Below are positions 52,819 to 62,471 of a DNA stretch of 64,000 bases, in pieces (position 1 is the first letter of the stretch; the number at the start of each line of letters is the position of its first letter). The position numbers and the translations under genes were made by a program. The notes beneath the pieces are model-generated. The model did not search any database, was not told the origin of the DNA, and saw nothing but the letters and a program-made list of their open reading frames with translations. Origin of the DNA: Streptomyces sp. NBC_00223 (GTDB lineage Bacteria; Actinomycetota; Actinomycetes; Streptomycetales; Streptomycetaceae); assembly GCF_036199905.1 (NCBI RefSeq), contig NZ_CP108109.1:4015501-4079500 (forward strand), given 5' to 3'.

Positions 52819-54381
52819 TCAGACCGCGTGCGTCGGCTCCTGGGGGCCGTCCTCGGAGCCGTCCGGCGCGGCGTCGGGGGCGTCGTCGTGGGCGCCGTCG
52901 TGGGCGCCGTCGTGGGCGCCGTCCGGCACGGTCTCGTACGCGGGCCCCTCGTAGGGCACCGGGCCGATCACGAAGACGTCCTCCGCGCCGTCCAGCACCC
53001 CGCCGCCCGGGTCGTCCTCGCCGTCCTGCCGCAGGACGTCGTGCTCGGGCCGGAGGATGTCGCGCACCACCAGGGCGGAGAAGTAGAGCACGCCCAGCAG
53101 GTGCACCCCGATCGCCAGGTGGTACGCGTCGGGGGTCAGACCGTGGTGCTTGGTGCCGGTGACGTAGGCGAGCCGCATCCAGATGCCGAGGAAGTACAGC
53201 ACCTCGGCGCCCTGCCAGATCAGCAGGTCGCGCCAGCGCGGCCGGGCCAGCACCGCCAGCGGCAGCAGCCACAGCACGTACTGCGGCGAGTAGACCTTGT
53301 TGCTGATCAGCAGCGCGGCCACCATCAGGAAGGCGATCTGCCCGAGCCTCGGCCGGCGCGGGGCGTAGAAGGCGAGCCCCGCGACGCCCGCGCACAGCAG
53401 CAGCATCAGGGCGGTGCCGTAGGCGTTCACGCCGCTGAGCGGGTTACCGGAGCGCTGCATGATGATCAGCCAGAGCGAGCCGTAGTCCGTGGGACGGTCG
53501 CGGCTGAAGCCGTAGAACTGGGCCCAGCCGTGCGGGGCCAGCAGGAGCACCGGCGCGTTGACCACCAGCCAGGCCCCGACCGCGGCGCCCAGCGTCGTGC
53601 CGAAGGCCCGCAGCCGGCCCGCCCGTACGCACAGGATGAAGATCGCGACCAGCAGCAGGACGGGATAGAGCTTGGCCGCGGTGGCCAGGCCCAGCAGCAC
53701 ACCGGCCCACCCGACCCTGCCGCGCGACCAGAGCATGAGCCCGGCGGCGGCCAGGGCGACGGCGAACAGGTCCCAGTTGATGGTCGCGGTCAGCGCCAGC
53801 GCGGGGGACAGGGCGATGAACAGACCGTCCCAGGGGCGCCGGCGGTTGGTCCGCGCGACGCACACCACCAGCGCGATCGCGCAGATCAGCAGCATCCCCG
53901 CGTTGACCATCCAGTAGGTCTGCGCGCTGTGCTGCGCCGTGCCGTGCGGCGTCAGCCAGGACGCGACCTCCATGAACAGCCCGGTCAGCACCGGGTATTC
54001 GAGGTAGTGGATGTCCGGCGAGCCGCTGACCGCGTCGGGGATGCGGTCGAAGTACGGCACGAGGTCGGTGGCGAAGCCGCGCTGCGCGTACAGATGCGGG
54101 ATGTCGGAGTAGCAGGCGTGGATGTACTGCGGATCGCCGGTCTGGAACCAGGCGTCGGAGTAGCAGGACGCCTTCTGGACCATGCCGAGCGCGAACATGC
54201 CGATCACGACCAGGACCATCACCCGTAGCGGGTTCCACCAGCGGTGGCCGCCGGTCCTGGCCCAGCGGCCGGCCGGGCCGCCGATGAGCTCACTGCCGGC
54301 CGCGGCCAGCGGGTCCTCGTCCGTGGGGCGCACCGGGATCTCCCGCCGGTCGTCCTCTTCGCGGTCGCGCACGCTCGTCAT
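52819..54381 (-). CDS. GT87-family integral membrane glycosyltransferase
   Basis: A 520-residue polytopic protein (about ten helices) from ATG 54381; ATG 54390 is also possible. The acidic extracytoplasmic loop with QTGDPQYIHACYSDIPHLY, EYPVLTGLFMEVASWL, and the TAAKLYPVLLLVA helix are typical of polyprenol-phosphate-dependent mannosyltransferases of family GT87. The C-terminal 60 residues are acidic and repetitive, with DGAHDGAHDGAHDD produced by a 12-bp DNA repeat. Next to the class A PBP gene in the same direction, so it may act in envelope glycan synthesis. Confidence 0.87.
   Translation of the reverse strand: MTSVRDREEDDRREIPVRPTDEDPLAAAGSELIGGPAGRWARTGGHRWWNPLRVMVLVVIGMFALGMVQKASCYSDAWFQTGDPQYIHACYSDIPHLYAQRGFATDLVPYFDRIPDAVSGSPDIHYLEYPVLTGLFMEVASWLTPHGTAQHSAQTYWMVNAGMLLICAIALVVCVARTNRRRPWDGLFIALSPALALTATINWDLFAVALAAAGLMLWSRGRVGWAGVLLGLATAAKLYPVLLLVAIFILCVRAGRLRAFGTTLGAAVGAWLVVNAPVLLLAPHGWAQFYGFSRDRPTDYGSLWLIIMQRSGNPLSGVNAYGTALMLLLCAGVAGLAFYAPRRPRLGQIAFLMVAALLISNKVYSPQYVLWLLPLAVLARPRWRDLLIWQGAEVLYFLGIWMRLAYVTGTKHHGLTPDAYHLAIGVHLLGVLYFSALVVRDILRPEHDVLRQDGEDDPGGGVLDGAEDVFVIGPVPYEGPAYETVPDGAHDGAHDGAHDDAPDAAPDGSEDGPQEPTHAV
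52885..52920. repeat. 12-bp tandem repeat, 3 copies, within GT87 C-terminus
   Basis: GTCGTGGGCGCC occurs three times without change and encodes the DGAH repeats of the GT87 protein tail. Being a multiple of three, copy changes keep the frame. Confidence 0.9.
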
Positions 54382-54529
54382 GGGCGACATCCTGCCGTAC
54401 GCGGCTGTGTGTGCGAGAGCCCTCTGACGGTTGTTGCCCCCACTCGTACGACGCGCCCGCCGCCGTCGGCCGGGTCGGCCGTCGGCGGCGGGCGCGTGTG
54501 TCCCGCTTCGTCCCCGGTCGGGGACCAGG

Positions 54530-57280
54530 TCACATGCCGGCTGATCGCTCCGGCCGGTCATTGCCGTTCGGTGGCTGGGCCGTCGGCGGGGTCGGGTCGT
54601 CCGTCGTCTGCGGCGGGGTCGTCGGCGGGTCGCAGTTCTGCCACGGGAAGCACTGCTTGGTCGGGGTGTCCGTCGGCGTCGGCGGCGGCGTGGTCCACTC
54701 CTGTGTGGGCGGCGGCGGGGTCGTCGTCGCGGTCGCGGGCGGCTCGGTGGTGGCTGTCGGCGGCGGCGTGGTCTCCGTCGGGGACGGGGTCGGGCTCGGC
54801 ACGTTGCCGTAGATGACCGTGCCGACGTCGTCCGCGGGCTCCTCGAAGGCGAGGTGCGGCTGACCCTTGAGCGCGGCGTTCATGTAGTCCTTCCAGATCT
54901 GCGCGGGGAAGGAATTACCGTGGATCGTCGGCGCGCCGCCGGTGCCGTACATGGACAGGAACGGGTTCATCTTGGGATTGCCCTTGGCGTCCAGGTGCAC
55001 CTGGTCGTCGCGCCGGTACATCACGATCGCCGTGGACAACTGCGGGGTGAAGCCGTCGAACCAGGCCGACTTGTTGTCGTCGGTGGTACCGGTCTTGCCC
55101 GCGGCGGGCCGGCCGCCGTCCAGCTGGGCCGTGGTGCCGGTGCCCTTCTTGATCACGTCGGTGAGCATGCCCGTGATGGTGTCCGCGACCTTGGCGTCGA
55201 ACGCGATCTTGGTCTTGACCTGGTGCTTCCACATCACGCTGCCCTCGTGGAGGACGCTGGTCACCGAGTAGGGCTCGTTCTGCCGGCCCTGGTTGTCGAT
55301 GGTCGAGTAGGCGTCGGCCATCCGGATCGCGCTGGGCGAGGAGGTACCGATGGAGTACGTGACGCTGTTCTTGTAGTCCAGCAGGCCGTTGTTGGCGTTC
55401 GGGACCAGCCCGGCCGCGACGGCGGCGTCGTGCACCTTGTCGGTGCCGACATCCTGGCCGAGCTGGACGAAGGGGGAGTTGAGGGAGTCGTCCAGCGCCT
55501 CCCGGAGGGTGACCCGGTCCTTGTTCTCACCGTCGTCGTTCGGCTGGTGCCACTTGAACGGCTGCCCGTGCTGGTCGTAACCGATCCACGGCTGGCCCGT
55601 GTAGTCGTTGATCAGCTGCTGGTCCCGGCCGCTGAACACGCTGTCGGGGGAGACCGGCGTGCGCTGGTCGGGCCCCTGCTCCGCCGGACCCTTCGGATCG
55701 CGTACGCCCTCGGTCATCGCGGCGGCCAGTACGAAGGGCTTGAAGGTCGAGCCGACCTGGGCGCCGGTCTCGTCCGCGTTGTTGGTGAAGTGCCTGGTCG
55801 CGTCGGTACCGCCGTAGACGGCGACGATCGCGCCGTCCTTGGGGTTGAGCGAGGCGCCGCCGAACTGGATGAACTTGTCGGCGTCCTCGCCCTTGGAGTT
55901 CAGATGGGTGCCACCGGGCTTGATGTGGTCCCTCTGGACGGTCTTGACCGCCGCCTCCAGCGCGTCCACCTTCGGCTTCTGGAAGGTGGTGTGAATCTGG
56001 TAGCCGCCCTGGGTGAGCTGGTCGTTGGTGAGGATCTTGTTGTTGATCAGGTACTTCTTGGCGAGGTCGACCATGTAGCCGATCTGGCCCGCCATCTGTG
56101 CGTTCTTCTTGACCGGGTCCGGCGTGGGGTACTTGGTGTACTTGGCCCGCTCCTCCGCCGGGAGCCGCTTGTCCTTGACCTCCTGGTCCAGGATCCACGA
56201 CCAGCGCTCCGTGGACCTGCGCAGGTTGTTCGCCGCGGTGGCCGCCGGGTCGATGTCCGGGGCGCCGGCCGGGTCGTAGTACGTCGGACCCTTGAGCAGC
56301 GCGGCGAGGACGGCGCTCTGGCTCGGGTTGAGCTTGATGGCGTCGACGCCGTAGTACGTACGGGCCGCCGCCTGGATGCCGTAGGCGCCGCGCCCGAAGT
56401 ACGAGGTGTTCAGATAGCCCGCCATGATGTCGGACTTCTTCATGGTCGCGCCGACCTTTATGGAGATGAAGAGTTCCTTGAACTTACGGGAGAAGGTCTG
56501 CTGCTGGTCGAGCCGGCTGTTCTTGACGTACTGCTGGGTGATGGTCGAGCCGCCCTGGGTCTCACCGCCCTTGGCCATGTTGTAGACGGCCCGGGTGATG
56601 CCCATCGGGTCGACGCCCTTGTCGGTCTCGAAGGTCTTGTTCTCCGCCGAGATGACCGCGTTCTGCATGCTCTTGGGGATCTCGTCGTACGAGATGATCT
56701 GACGGTTCACCTCACCGCCGAAGGCGATCATCTGGCTGCCGTCGGCCCAGTAGTAGACGTTGTTCTGCGCCTTGGCCGAGAGGTTGACGTCCGGGACGCT
56801 CACCATGGCGTAGGCGACGCCGACGACGCCGATGAGCGTGCCCACGAAGCCGATGCACAGGGCGGTCATCTGGCGCCAGGACGGCACCCAGTGGCGCCAG
56901 CCCTCCTTGCCGAAGCGGGGGTAGTCGATGAAGCGCTTCTTGGCGGGGCGCCGGCCGGGACCTCGGCCGCCGCGTCCCGCGGGGCCGCCGGGACCCGGCC
57001 CGCCGGGGCCGCCCGTACCGCCCGGTCCTCCGGTGCCCCGGGAGCCGCCGCCCGCGTCGGCTCTGCGCCGGGAGCCGCGTCCCTGAGCCGCGCGACGTGC
57101 GGCCGCGCGGCCTTCGTACGGTTGCTGCTGCCCACCGCCGCTGGGGGTCCCACCGCTCGGAAGGCCGCCCTCGGGGCTCCGGGGGGCCGAAGGAGGGGGC
57201 GTCGGCTGCTGTCCCCCGCGCCGGGCGGCAGCACGGCCGCCGGACGGCGGCTGCGGCGGCTTGCGACGGTGCTCGCTCAT
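54530..57280 (-). CDS. bifunctional class A penicillin-binding protein
   Basis: A 916-residue PBP from ATG 57280 (GAGGAG upstream). The first 135 residues are a disordered Pro/Gly/Arg-rich cytoplasmic tail (GPGGPAGRGGRGPGRRPAKK), then one membrane anchor (MTALCIGFVGTLIGVVGVAYAM). The GT51 transglycosylase domain shows ISAENKTFETDKG (catalytic Glu, about 213) and GGSTITQQYVKN; the transpeptidase shows the serine motif STFKP (about 510), SLNSPFVQ and KTGTTDD (about 727). The Thr/Pro-rich tail after residue 830 is extracytoplasmic. It polymerises and cross-links peptidoglycan. Position beside GT87, FemX and the racemase-like gene makes an envelope cluster. Confidence 0.94.
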   Translation of the reverse strand: MSEHRRKPPQPPSGGRAAARRGGQQPTPPPSAPRSPEGGLPSGGTPSGGGQQQPYEGRAAARRAAQGRGSRRRADAGGGSRGTGGPGGTGGPGGPGPGGPAGRGGRGPGRRPAKKRFIDYPRFGKEGWRHWVPSWRQMTALCIGFVGTLIGVVGVAYAMVSVPDVNLSAKAQNNVYYWADGSQMIAFGGEVNRQIISYDEIPKSMQNAVISAENKTFETDKGVDPMGITRAVYNMAKGGETQGGSTITQQYVKNSRLDQQQTFSRKFKELFISIKVGATMKKSDIMAGYLNTSYFGRGAYGIQAAARTYYGVDAIKLNPSQSAVLAALLKGPTYYDPAGAPDIDPAATAANNLRRSTERWSWILDQEVKDKRLPAEERAKYTKYPTPDPVKKNAQMAGQIGYMVDLAKKYLINNKILTNDQLTQGGYQIHTTFQKPKVDALEAAVKTVQRDHIKPGGTHLNSKGEDADKFIQFGGASLNPKDGAIVAVYGGTDATRHFTNNADETGAQVGSTFKPFVLAAAMTEGVRDPKGPAEQGPDQRTPVSPDSVFSGRDQQLINDYTGQPWIGYDQHGQPFKWHQPNDDGENKDRVTLREALDDSLNSPFVQLGQDVGTDKVHDAAVAAGLVPNANNGLLDYKNSVTYSIGTSSPSAIRMADAYSTIDNQGRQNEPYSVTSVLHEGSVMWKHQVKTKIAFDAKVADTITGMLTDVIKKGTGTTAQLDGGRPAAGKTGTTDDNKSAWFDGFTPQLSTAIVMYRRDDQVHLDAKGNPKMNPFLSMYGTGGAPTIHGNSFPAQIWKDYMNAALKGQPHLAFEEPADDVGTVIYGNVPSPTPSPTETTPPPTATTEPPATATTTPPPPTQEWTTPPPTPTDTPTKQCFPWQNCDPPTTPPQTTDDPTPPTAQPPNGNDRPERSAGM

Positions 57281-57536
57281 TGAACAGCTACTCCTCGACA
57301 GGCGGGATCGCCTGCAGGCATCGGTGACATTCCGGTCGGTCCCCCCTGCGCGCGGCCGCCACGGGCCACACCACACCGAGGATCAAGACGCACCGCGGCG
57401 TCACAGGGTTCCCGGTGCTGCGCATGGCGAACAGAGTACGCACGGTCAAAAGACGAGCCATGCGAACCTTCGTCACATAACGGGCACTTGGCCGCTCACA
57501 GCTTCATGGATGTGACGCCGCTCACCGCGTCGCGCC

Positions 57537-57590
57537 TTGCATGATGTCTCGCGCCGTTCTATCGTCGCGATGTATCGACTCGATACATCG
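57537..57590 (+). promoter_or_regulatory. promoter with overlapping PadR-type palindrome
   Basis: TTGCAT (57537-57542), 17 bp, TATCGT (57560-57565) is a plausible promoter. From 57568 to 57590 lies an 11-bp perfect inverted repeat around one base, with core ATGTATCGA-C-TCGATACAT. It covers the predicted start point. The ATGT...ACAT ends recall PadR operators. The rest of the 57281-57683 gap holds the divergent PBP leader. Confidence 0.75.
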
Positions 57591-57683
57591 GGTCGAGACA
57601 CCGTGACAACCGTGGGCGACACGGTAGCCGTGCGGGGTCGATCGACGGCGGACTCTTCAATACGCGGACGAGGGGACGAGGGA

Positions 57684-58325
57684 TTGAGCAAGCGCTCCGG
57701 AATCCTCGAATTCGCGGTTCTCGGTCTGCTGCGTGAATCCCCTATGCACGGCTATGAGCTGCGCAAACGGCTCAACACTTCGCTCGGGGTGTTCCGCGCC
57801 TTCAGTTACGGGAGCTTGTATCCCTGCCTGAAGACGCTGGTCACCCAGGGGTGGTTGATCGAGGAGACGGCGCTGGACAGCGATCCGCTGACCGCGCCCC
57901 TCGCCGGCCGCCGGGCGAAGATCGTCTACCGGCTGACGGCCGCGGGCAAGGAGCACTTCGAGGAGCTGCTCGCCCATTCCGGCCCGGACGCCTGGGAGGA
58001 CGAGCACTTCGCCGCTCGTTTCGCCTTCTTCGGCCAGACGTCGAAGGACGTCAGGATGCGAGTCCTGGAGGGTCGGCGCAGCCGCCTCGAGGAACGCCTG
58101 GAGAAGATGCGCGGGTCGCTGGCACGGACACGCGAACGGCTCGACGACTACACGCTCGAGCTGCAGCGGCACGGCATGGAATCGGTGGAGCGCGAGGTCC
58201 GCTGGCTCAATGAGCTGATCGAGACCGAGCGGGCCGGACGCGTGGAGCGGCCGGACACCGAGCGGGACGAGAACGACATCAAACAAGAGAACGGCGGACG
58301 CCCCGGGGACCGGGGAACCGCGTGA
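57684..58325 (+). CDS. PadR-family transcriptional regulator
   Basis: Start TTG 57684, giving (M)[33 protein letters not shown], the normal start of the Streptomyces orthologues; AGGGG lies 8 bp upstream. The 213-residue protein has the PadR winged helix ([43 protein letters not shown]) and a C-terminal Vir-like coiled-coil dimer domain with [26 protein letters not shown]. It is followed 23 bp later by inositol-phosphate synthase, and the palindrome on its promoter points to autoregulation and control of inositol supply. Confidence 0.92.
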   Translation: MSKRSGILEFAVLGLLRESPMHGYELRKRLNTSLGVFRAFSYGSLYPCLKTLVTQGWLIEETALDSDPLTAPLAGRRAKIVYRLTAAGKEHFEELLAHSGPDAWEDEHFAARFAFFGQTSKDVRMRVLEGRRSRLEERLEKMRGSLARTRERLDDYTLELQRHGMESVEREVRWLNELIETERAGRVERPDTERDENDIKQENGGRPGDRGTA

Positions 58326-58348
58326 CGATTACACAGGGAGCAAGCGGT

Positions 58349-59431
58349 ATGGGTTCGGTTCGCGTAGCCATCGTTGGCGTAGGCAACTGCGCCACGTCGC
58401 TGGTGCAGGGTGTCGAGTACTACAAGGACGCCGACCCGGACGGCAGGGTGCCTGGTCTCATGCACGTGCAGTTCGGCGACTACCACGTGCGTGACGTCGA
58501 GTTCGTCGCCGCCTTCGATGTCGACGCGAAGAAGGTCGGACTCGACCTCGCGGACGCCATCGGCGCCAGCGAGAACAACACGATCAAGATCGCCGACGTG
58601 CCGCAGACCGGTGTGACCGTCGAGCGCGGCCACACCCTCGACGGCCTCGGCAAGTACTACCGCGAGACCATCGAGGAGTCCTCCGAGGCCCCGGTCGACA
58701 TCGTCCGGATCCTCAAGGACCGCGAGGTCGACGTGCTGGTCTGCTACCTGCCGGTCGGTTCCGAGGACGCGGCGAAGTTCTACGCCCAGGCCGCCATCGA
58801 CGCCAAGGTCGCCTTCGTCAACGCCCTCCCGGTCTTCATCGCCGGCACCAAGGAGTGGGCGGACAAGTTCACCGAGGCCGGCGTGCCGATCATCGGCGAC
58901 GACATCAAGTCCCAGGTGGGCGCGACCATCACGCACCGCGTGCTGGCCAAGCTCTTCGAGGACCGCGGTGTCGTCCTCGAGCGCACCATGCAGCTGAACG
59001 TCGGCGGCAACATGGACTTCAAGAACATGCTGGAGCGCGAGCGCCTGGAGTCCAAGAAGATCTCCAAGACGCAGGCCGTCACCTCGCAGATCCCGGACCG
59101 CGACCTGGGCGCCAAGAACGTCCACATCGGCCCCTCGGACTACGTGCAGTGGCTGGACGACCGCAAGTGGGCGTACGTCCGTCTCGAGGGCCGTGCCTTC
59201 GGTGACGTCCCGCTGAACCTGGAGTACAAGCTGGAGGTCTGGGACTCCCCGAACTCCGCCGGTGTCATCATCGACGCGGTGCGCGCCGCGAAGATCGCCA
59301 AGGACCGTGGGATCGGCGGCCCGATCCTGTCGGCGTCCTCGTACTTCATGAAGTCCCCGCCGGTGCAGTACTTCGACGACCAGGCCCGCGAGAACGTGGA
59401 GAAGTTCATCCGCGGCGAGGTCGAGCGCTGA
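58349..59431 (+). CDS. ino1: inositol-3-phosphate synthase
   Basis: A 360-residue myo-inositol-1(3)-phosphate synthase from ATG 58349 (GGGAG upstream; the in-frame GTG 58322 overlaps the PadR stop but gives a non-conserved extension). The NAD-binding motif is [37 protein letters not shown] and [19 protein letters not shown] are the conserved active-site segments. It converts glucose-6-phosphate to inositol phosphate, feeding mycothiol and phosphatidylinositol lipids. It shares a transcript with the PadR gene and ends at a hairpin terminator. Confidence 0.97.
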   Translation: MGSVRVAIVGVGNCATSLVQGVEYYKDADPDGRVPGLMHVQFGDYHVRDVEFVAAFDVDAKKVGLDLADAIGASENNTIKIADVPQTGVTVERGHTLDGLGKYYRETIEESSEAPVDIVRILKDREVDVLVCYLPVGSEDAAKFYAQAAIDAKVAFVNALPVFIAGTKEWADKFTEAGVPIIGDDIKSQVGATITHRVLAKLFEDRGVVLERTMQLNVGGNMDFKNMLERERLESKKISKTQAVTSQIPDRDLGAKNVHIGPSDYVQWLDDRKWAYVRLEGRAFGDVPLNLEYKLEVWDSPNSAGVIIDAVRAAKIAKDRGIGGPILSASSYFMKSPPVQYFDDQARENVEKFIRGEVER

Positions 59432-59449
59432 ACCGCCCCTGCTGAACAG

Positions 59450-59478
59450 AAGGCCCCGGGTGCCGTACCCGGGGCCTT
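59450..59478. terminator. hairpin terminator after ino1
   Basis: AAGGCCCCGGGT and its exact complement flank a GCCGT loop, 19 bp past the ino1 stop. The downstream MFS gene therefore needs its own promoter or readthrough. Confidence 0.85.
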
Positions 59479-59501
59479 CCGCGTTGTGTGAGGGTGTGAC
59501 C

Positions 59502-60797
59502 ATGGCTGTTGTGCGCGATCTCCGCGTGCTGCTGCGGCTGCCCGACTTCCGGCGGCTGCTCGCGGTACGCCTGCTGTCCCAGCTCTCGGACGGTGTCTTC
59601 CAGGTCGCGTTGGCCGCGTATGTGGTCTTCTCCCCGGAGAAGCAGACCTCGCCGACCGCGATCGCCTCGGCGATGGCCATCCTGCTGCTGCCGTACTCGC
59701 TGCTCGGCCCGTTCACCGGAGTGCTGCTCGACCGGTGGCGGCGCCGACAGGTACTGCTCCACTGCAATCTGCTGCGGGCGGTGCTGTCCTGCGGCACCGC
59801 GGCACTGATACTGCTGCACGTCCCCGACTGGCTGTTCTATCTGTCCGCGCTGTCGGTGACCGCCGTCAACCGCTTCGTACTGGCCGGACTCTCCGCCGCG
59901 CTGCCCCGGGTGGTGGACGGGGAGCGGCTCGTCACGGCGAACTCCCTGTCGCCGACGGCCGGCACCCTCGCGGCGACCGTCGGCGGGGGCGCCGCCTTCG
60001 TGGTGCACCTCTTCCTCCCCACCGGCGCCGGGGCGGACGCGGCGACCGTACTGCTGGGCGCGCTCCTCTATCTGTGCGCGGGCCTGTCGGCGCTCACCCT
60101 CGGACGCGATCTGCTCGGCCCCGACGCCCCGCAGGGCCCGACCCGGGTCCTCAGCGCCCTGGCGGGCACCGCCCAGGGGCTCGGCGAGGGACTGCGGCAC
60201 CTGGGGCAGCGGCCCGCCGCACGGCGGGCGCTGACCGCGATGACGGCGATGCGGTTCTGCTACGGCGCGCTCACCGTGACACTGCTGATGCTGTGCCGCT
60301 ACGCCTGGTCCGGCCCGTCCGACAGCGACGGCGGGCTGGCCCTGCTGGGCCTTGCGGTCGGGCTGTCCGCGGCCGGGTTCTTCACCGCCGCGGTGGTCAC
60401 CCCCTGGGCCACCGCGCGGCTGGGCACGGCGGGCTGGATCATCTGCTGCTCGGCCGCGTCCGCGCTGCTGCTGCCCCCGCTGGCGCTGTCGTTCCGCCAG
60501 GCGCCCATGATGCTGGCGGCCTTCGTCCTCGGGGTCACCACGCAGGGCGCCAAGATCGCCACCGACACCGTCGTGCAGACCGCTGTCAACGACGCGTACC
60601 GCGGCCGGGTCTTCTCGCTCTACGACGTGGCCTTCAACGTCGCCTTCGTGGGCGCGGCGGCGGTGGCGGCGCTGATACTGCCGGCCGACGGCCGCTCGCA
60701 CGGGCTCGTCCTGACGCTGGCCGTCTTCTACGCGGCCACGGCGGTGGCGATGGCGCGGGTCCGCGATGTTTCACGTGGAACACAGCGCGTGGGGTGA
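59502..60797 (+). CDS. MFS transporter, unknown substrate
   Basis: A 431-residue MFS protein with 12 predicted helices from ATG 59502. LPDFRRLLAVRLLSQLSDGVFQVALAAYV is the first helix region, and GPFTGVLLDRWRRRQVLL the motif A loop between helices 2 and 3. Its closest relatives are MFS_3-like exporters. Its 3' end contains a parS site (encoding DVSRGT), followed by two more in the spacer. Substrate unknown. Confidence 0.88.
   Translation: MAVVRDLRVLLRLPDFRRLLAVRLLSQLSDGVFQVALAAYVVFSPEKQTSPTAIASAMAILLLPYSLLGPFTGVLLDRWRRRQVLLHCNLLRAVLSCGTAALILLHVPDWLFYLSALSVTAVNRFVLAGLSAALPRVVDGERLVTANSLSPTAGTLAATVGGGAAFVVHLFLPTGAGADAATVLLGALLYLCAGLSALTLGRDLLGPDAPQGPTRVLSALAGTAQGLGEGLRHLGQRPAARRALTAMTAMRFCYGALTVTLLMLCRYAWSGPSDSDGGLALLGLAVGLSAAGFFTAAVVTPWATARLGTAGWIICCSAASALLLPPLALSFRQAPMMLAAFVLGVTTQGAKIATDTVVQTAVNDAYRGRVFSLYDVAFNVAFVGAAAVAALILPADGRSHGLVLTLAVFYAATAVAMARVRDVSRGTQRVG
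60768..60781. other. parS site 9 (GTTTCACGTGGAAC)
   Basis: Lies in the last codons of the MFS gene; first of three sites within 115 bp. Confidence 0.88.
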
Positions 60798-60825
60798 GGG
60801 CGGGCGCCGGGCTCGCCGGGCTGAT

Positions 60826-60839
60826 GTTCCACGTGGAAC
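60826..60839. other. parS site 10 (GTTCCACGTGGAAC)
   Basis: Perfect palindrome in the spacer between the convergent MFS and CCA-transferase genes, 58 bp from site 9. Confidence 0.9.
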
Positions 60840-60868
60840 ATCGGCGGCCCGGCCCCGGACGGCGAGGT

Positions 60869-60882
60869 GTTCCACGTGGAAC
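60869..60882. other. parS site 11 (GTTCCACGTGGAAC)
   Basis: Perfect palindrome 43 bp from site 10 and 8 bp before the CCA-transferase stop. This triplet is the densest ParB-loading point of the window. Confidence 0.9.
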
Positions 60883-60889
60883 ACGGCCG

Positions 60890-62305
60890 TCAGCTCTGCC
60901 CGGCCCACCACTCCTTGAGGGCCGCGACAGCGGCCTCCTCACCCATCGGGCCGTTCTCCAGCCGCAGCTCCAGCAGATACTGGTACGCCTTGCCGACCAC
61001 CGGCCCGGGCCCGATGTCCAGGACCGTCATGATCTGGTTGCCGTCGAGGTCCGGGCGGATCGCGTCCAGCTCCTCCCGCTCCTGGAGCTCGGCGATCCGC
61101 GCCTCCAGGCCGTCGTACGTCCGCGACAGGGCCGCCGCCTTGCGCTTGTTGCGGGTCGTGCAGTCGGACCGGGTCAGCTTGTGCAGCCGCTCCAGCAGCG
61201 GGCCCGCGTCCCGTACATAGCGCCGCACGGCCGAGTCGGTCCACTCGCCGCTGCCGTACCCGTGGAAGCGCAGATGCAGCTCCACCAGCCGGGAGATGTC
61301 CTTCACCTGGTCATTGGGGTACTTCAGCTGGGTCAGCCGCGCTTTGGTCATCTTGGCGCCCACCATCTCGTGGTGGTGGAAGGAGACCCGGCCGTCCGGC
61401 TCGAAGCGGCGGGTCTTCGGCTTGCCGATGTCGTGCAGCAGGGCGGCCAGCCGCAACACCAGGTCGGGACCGTCCGTCTCCAGGTCGATCGCCTGCTCCA
61501 GCACGGTCAGGGTGTGCTCGTAGACGTCCTTGTGCCGGAAGTGCTCGTCGCGCTCAAGGCGCAGCGCCGACAGCTCGGGCAGCACCCGGTCGGCCAGCCC
61601 GGTGTCGACCAGCAGCCGCAGTCCCTTGCGCGGGTGGTCGGACAGCACGAGTTTGTTCAGCTCGTCCCTGACCCGCTCGGCGGAGACGATGTCGATCCGG
61701 TCCGCCATCTCCGTCATCGCGGCGACGACCTCGGGGGCGACCTCGAAGTCCAGCTGAGCGGCGAAGCGCGCGGCCCGCATCATCCGCAGTGGGTCGTCGG
61801 AGAAGGACTCCTCGGGGGTGCCGGGGGTGCGCAGCAGCCGGGCGGCCAGGTCGTCCAGGCCCCCGTACGGGTCGATGAAGTCGGTGCCCGGCAGCGCGAC
61901 CGCCATCGCGTTCACCGTGAAGTCACGGCGGACCAGGTCCTCCTCGATGGTGTCGCCGTAGGACACCTCCGGCTTGCGCGACGTGCGGTCGTACGCCTCG
62001 GAGCGATAGGTGGTCACCTCGACCTGGAAGCCGTCCTTCAGGCCGCCGACCGTCCCGAAGGCGATGCCGACCTCCCAGACCGCGTCCGCCCACGGCCGCA
62101 GGATCTTCAGCACCTGCTCGGGCCGGGCGTCGGTGGTGAAGTCGAGGTCGTTGCCGAGCCTGCCCAGCAGGGTGTCCCGGACCGAGCCGCCGACAAGGGC
62201 GAGCTGGAATCCGGCCTCACGGAAGCGCCGGCCGAGATCCTCGGCAACGGGCTCGATCCGATGGGGGGCCTGCGGGGTCCGGGTGGCATTGTTGGCATTC
62301 GGCAC
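60890..62305 (-). CDS. cca: CCA tRNA nucleotidyltransferase
   Basis: Class II CCA-adding/poly(A) polymerase-type enzyme. GTG 62305 gives 471 residues beginning (M)PNANN, which I recall as the usual start in Streptomyces; GTG 62380 or ATG 62368 would add up to 25 residues. Catalytic motif LALVGGSVRDTLLGRLGNDLDFTTDA (two Asp of DxD), RRDFTVNAMAVAL, DDPLRMMRAARFAAQL, and a C-terminal HD domain LAALLHDIGKPKTR. It repairs or adds the CCA end of tRNAs. Minus strand, convergent with the MFS gene. Confidence 0.95.
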   Translation of the reverse strand: MPNANNATRTPQAPHRIEPVAEDLGRRFREAGFQLALVGGSVRDTLLGRLGNDLDFTTDARPEQVLKILRPWADAVWEVGIAFGTVGGLKDGFQVEVTTYRSEAYDRTSRKPEVSYGDTIEEDLVRRDFTVNAMAVALPGTDFIDPYGGLDDLAARLLRTPGTPEESFSDDPLRMMRAARFAAQLDFEVAPEVVAAMTEMADRIDIVSAERVRDELNKLVLSDHPRKGLRLLVDTGLADRVLPELSALRLERDEHFRHKDVYEHTLTVLEQAIDLETDGPDLVLRLAALLHDIGKPKTRRFEPDGRVSFHHHEMVGAKMTKARLTQLKYPNDQVKDISRLVELHLRFHGYGSGEWTDSAVRRYVRDAGPLLERLHKLTRSDCTTRNKRKAAALSRTYDGLEARIAELQEREELDAIRPDLDGNQIMTVLDIGPGPVVGKAYQYLLELRLENGPMGEEAAVAALKEWWAGQS

Positions 62306-62471
62306 AACGTCAAAGGGTACGGGTCCGCGGCGCCCGTCGGCTCCCCGGTTCCCGCGCCCCGGCCGCATGGTGGACGCCACAGCACTCTGCCCCGGCGCCG
62401 CTCGTTAACATGCCAGCACGCACTTCCGATGAACGACCGACGACCGATGACGACGAGGGACGGGCGAACGC

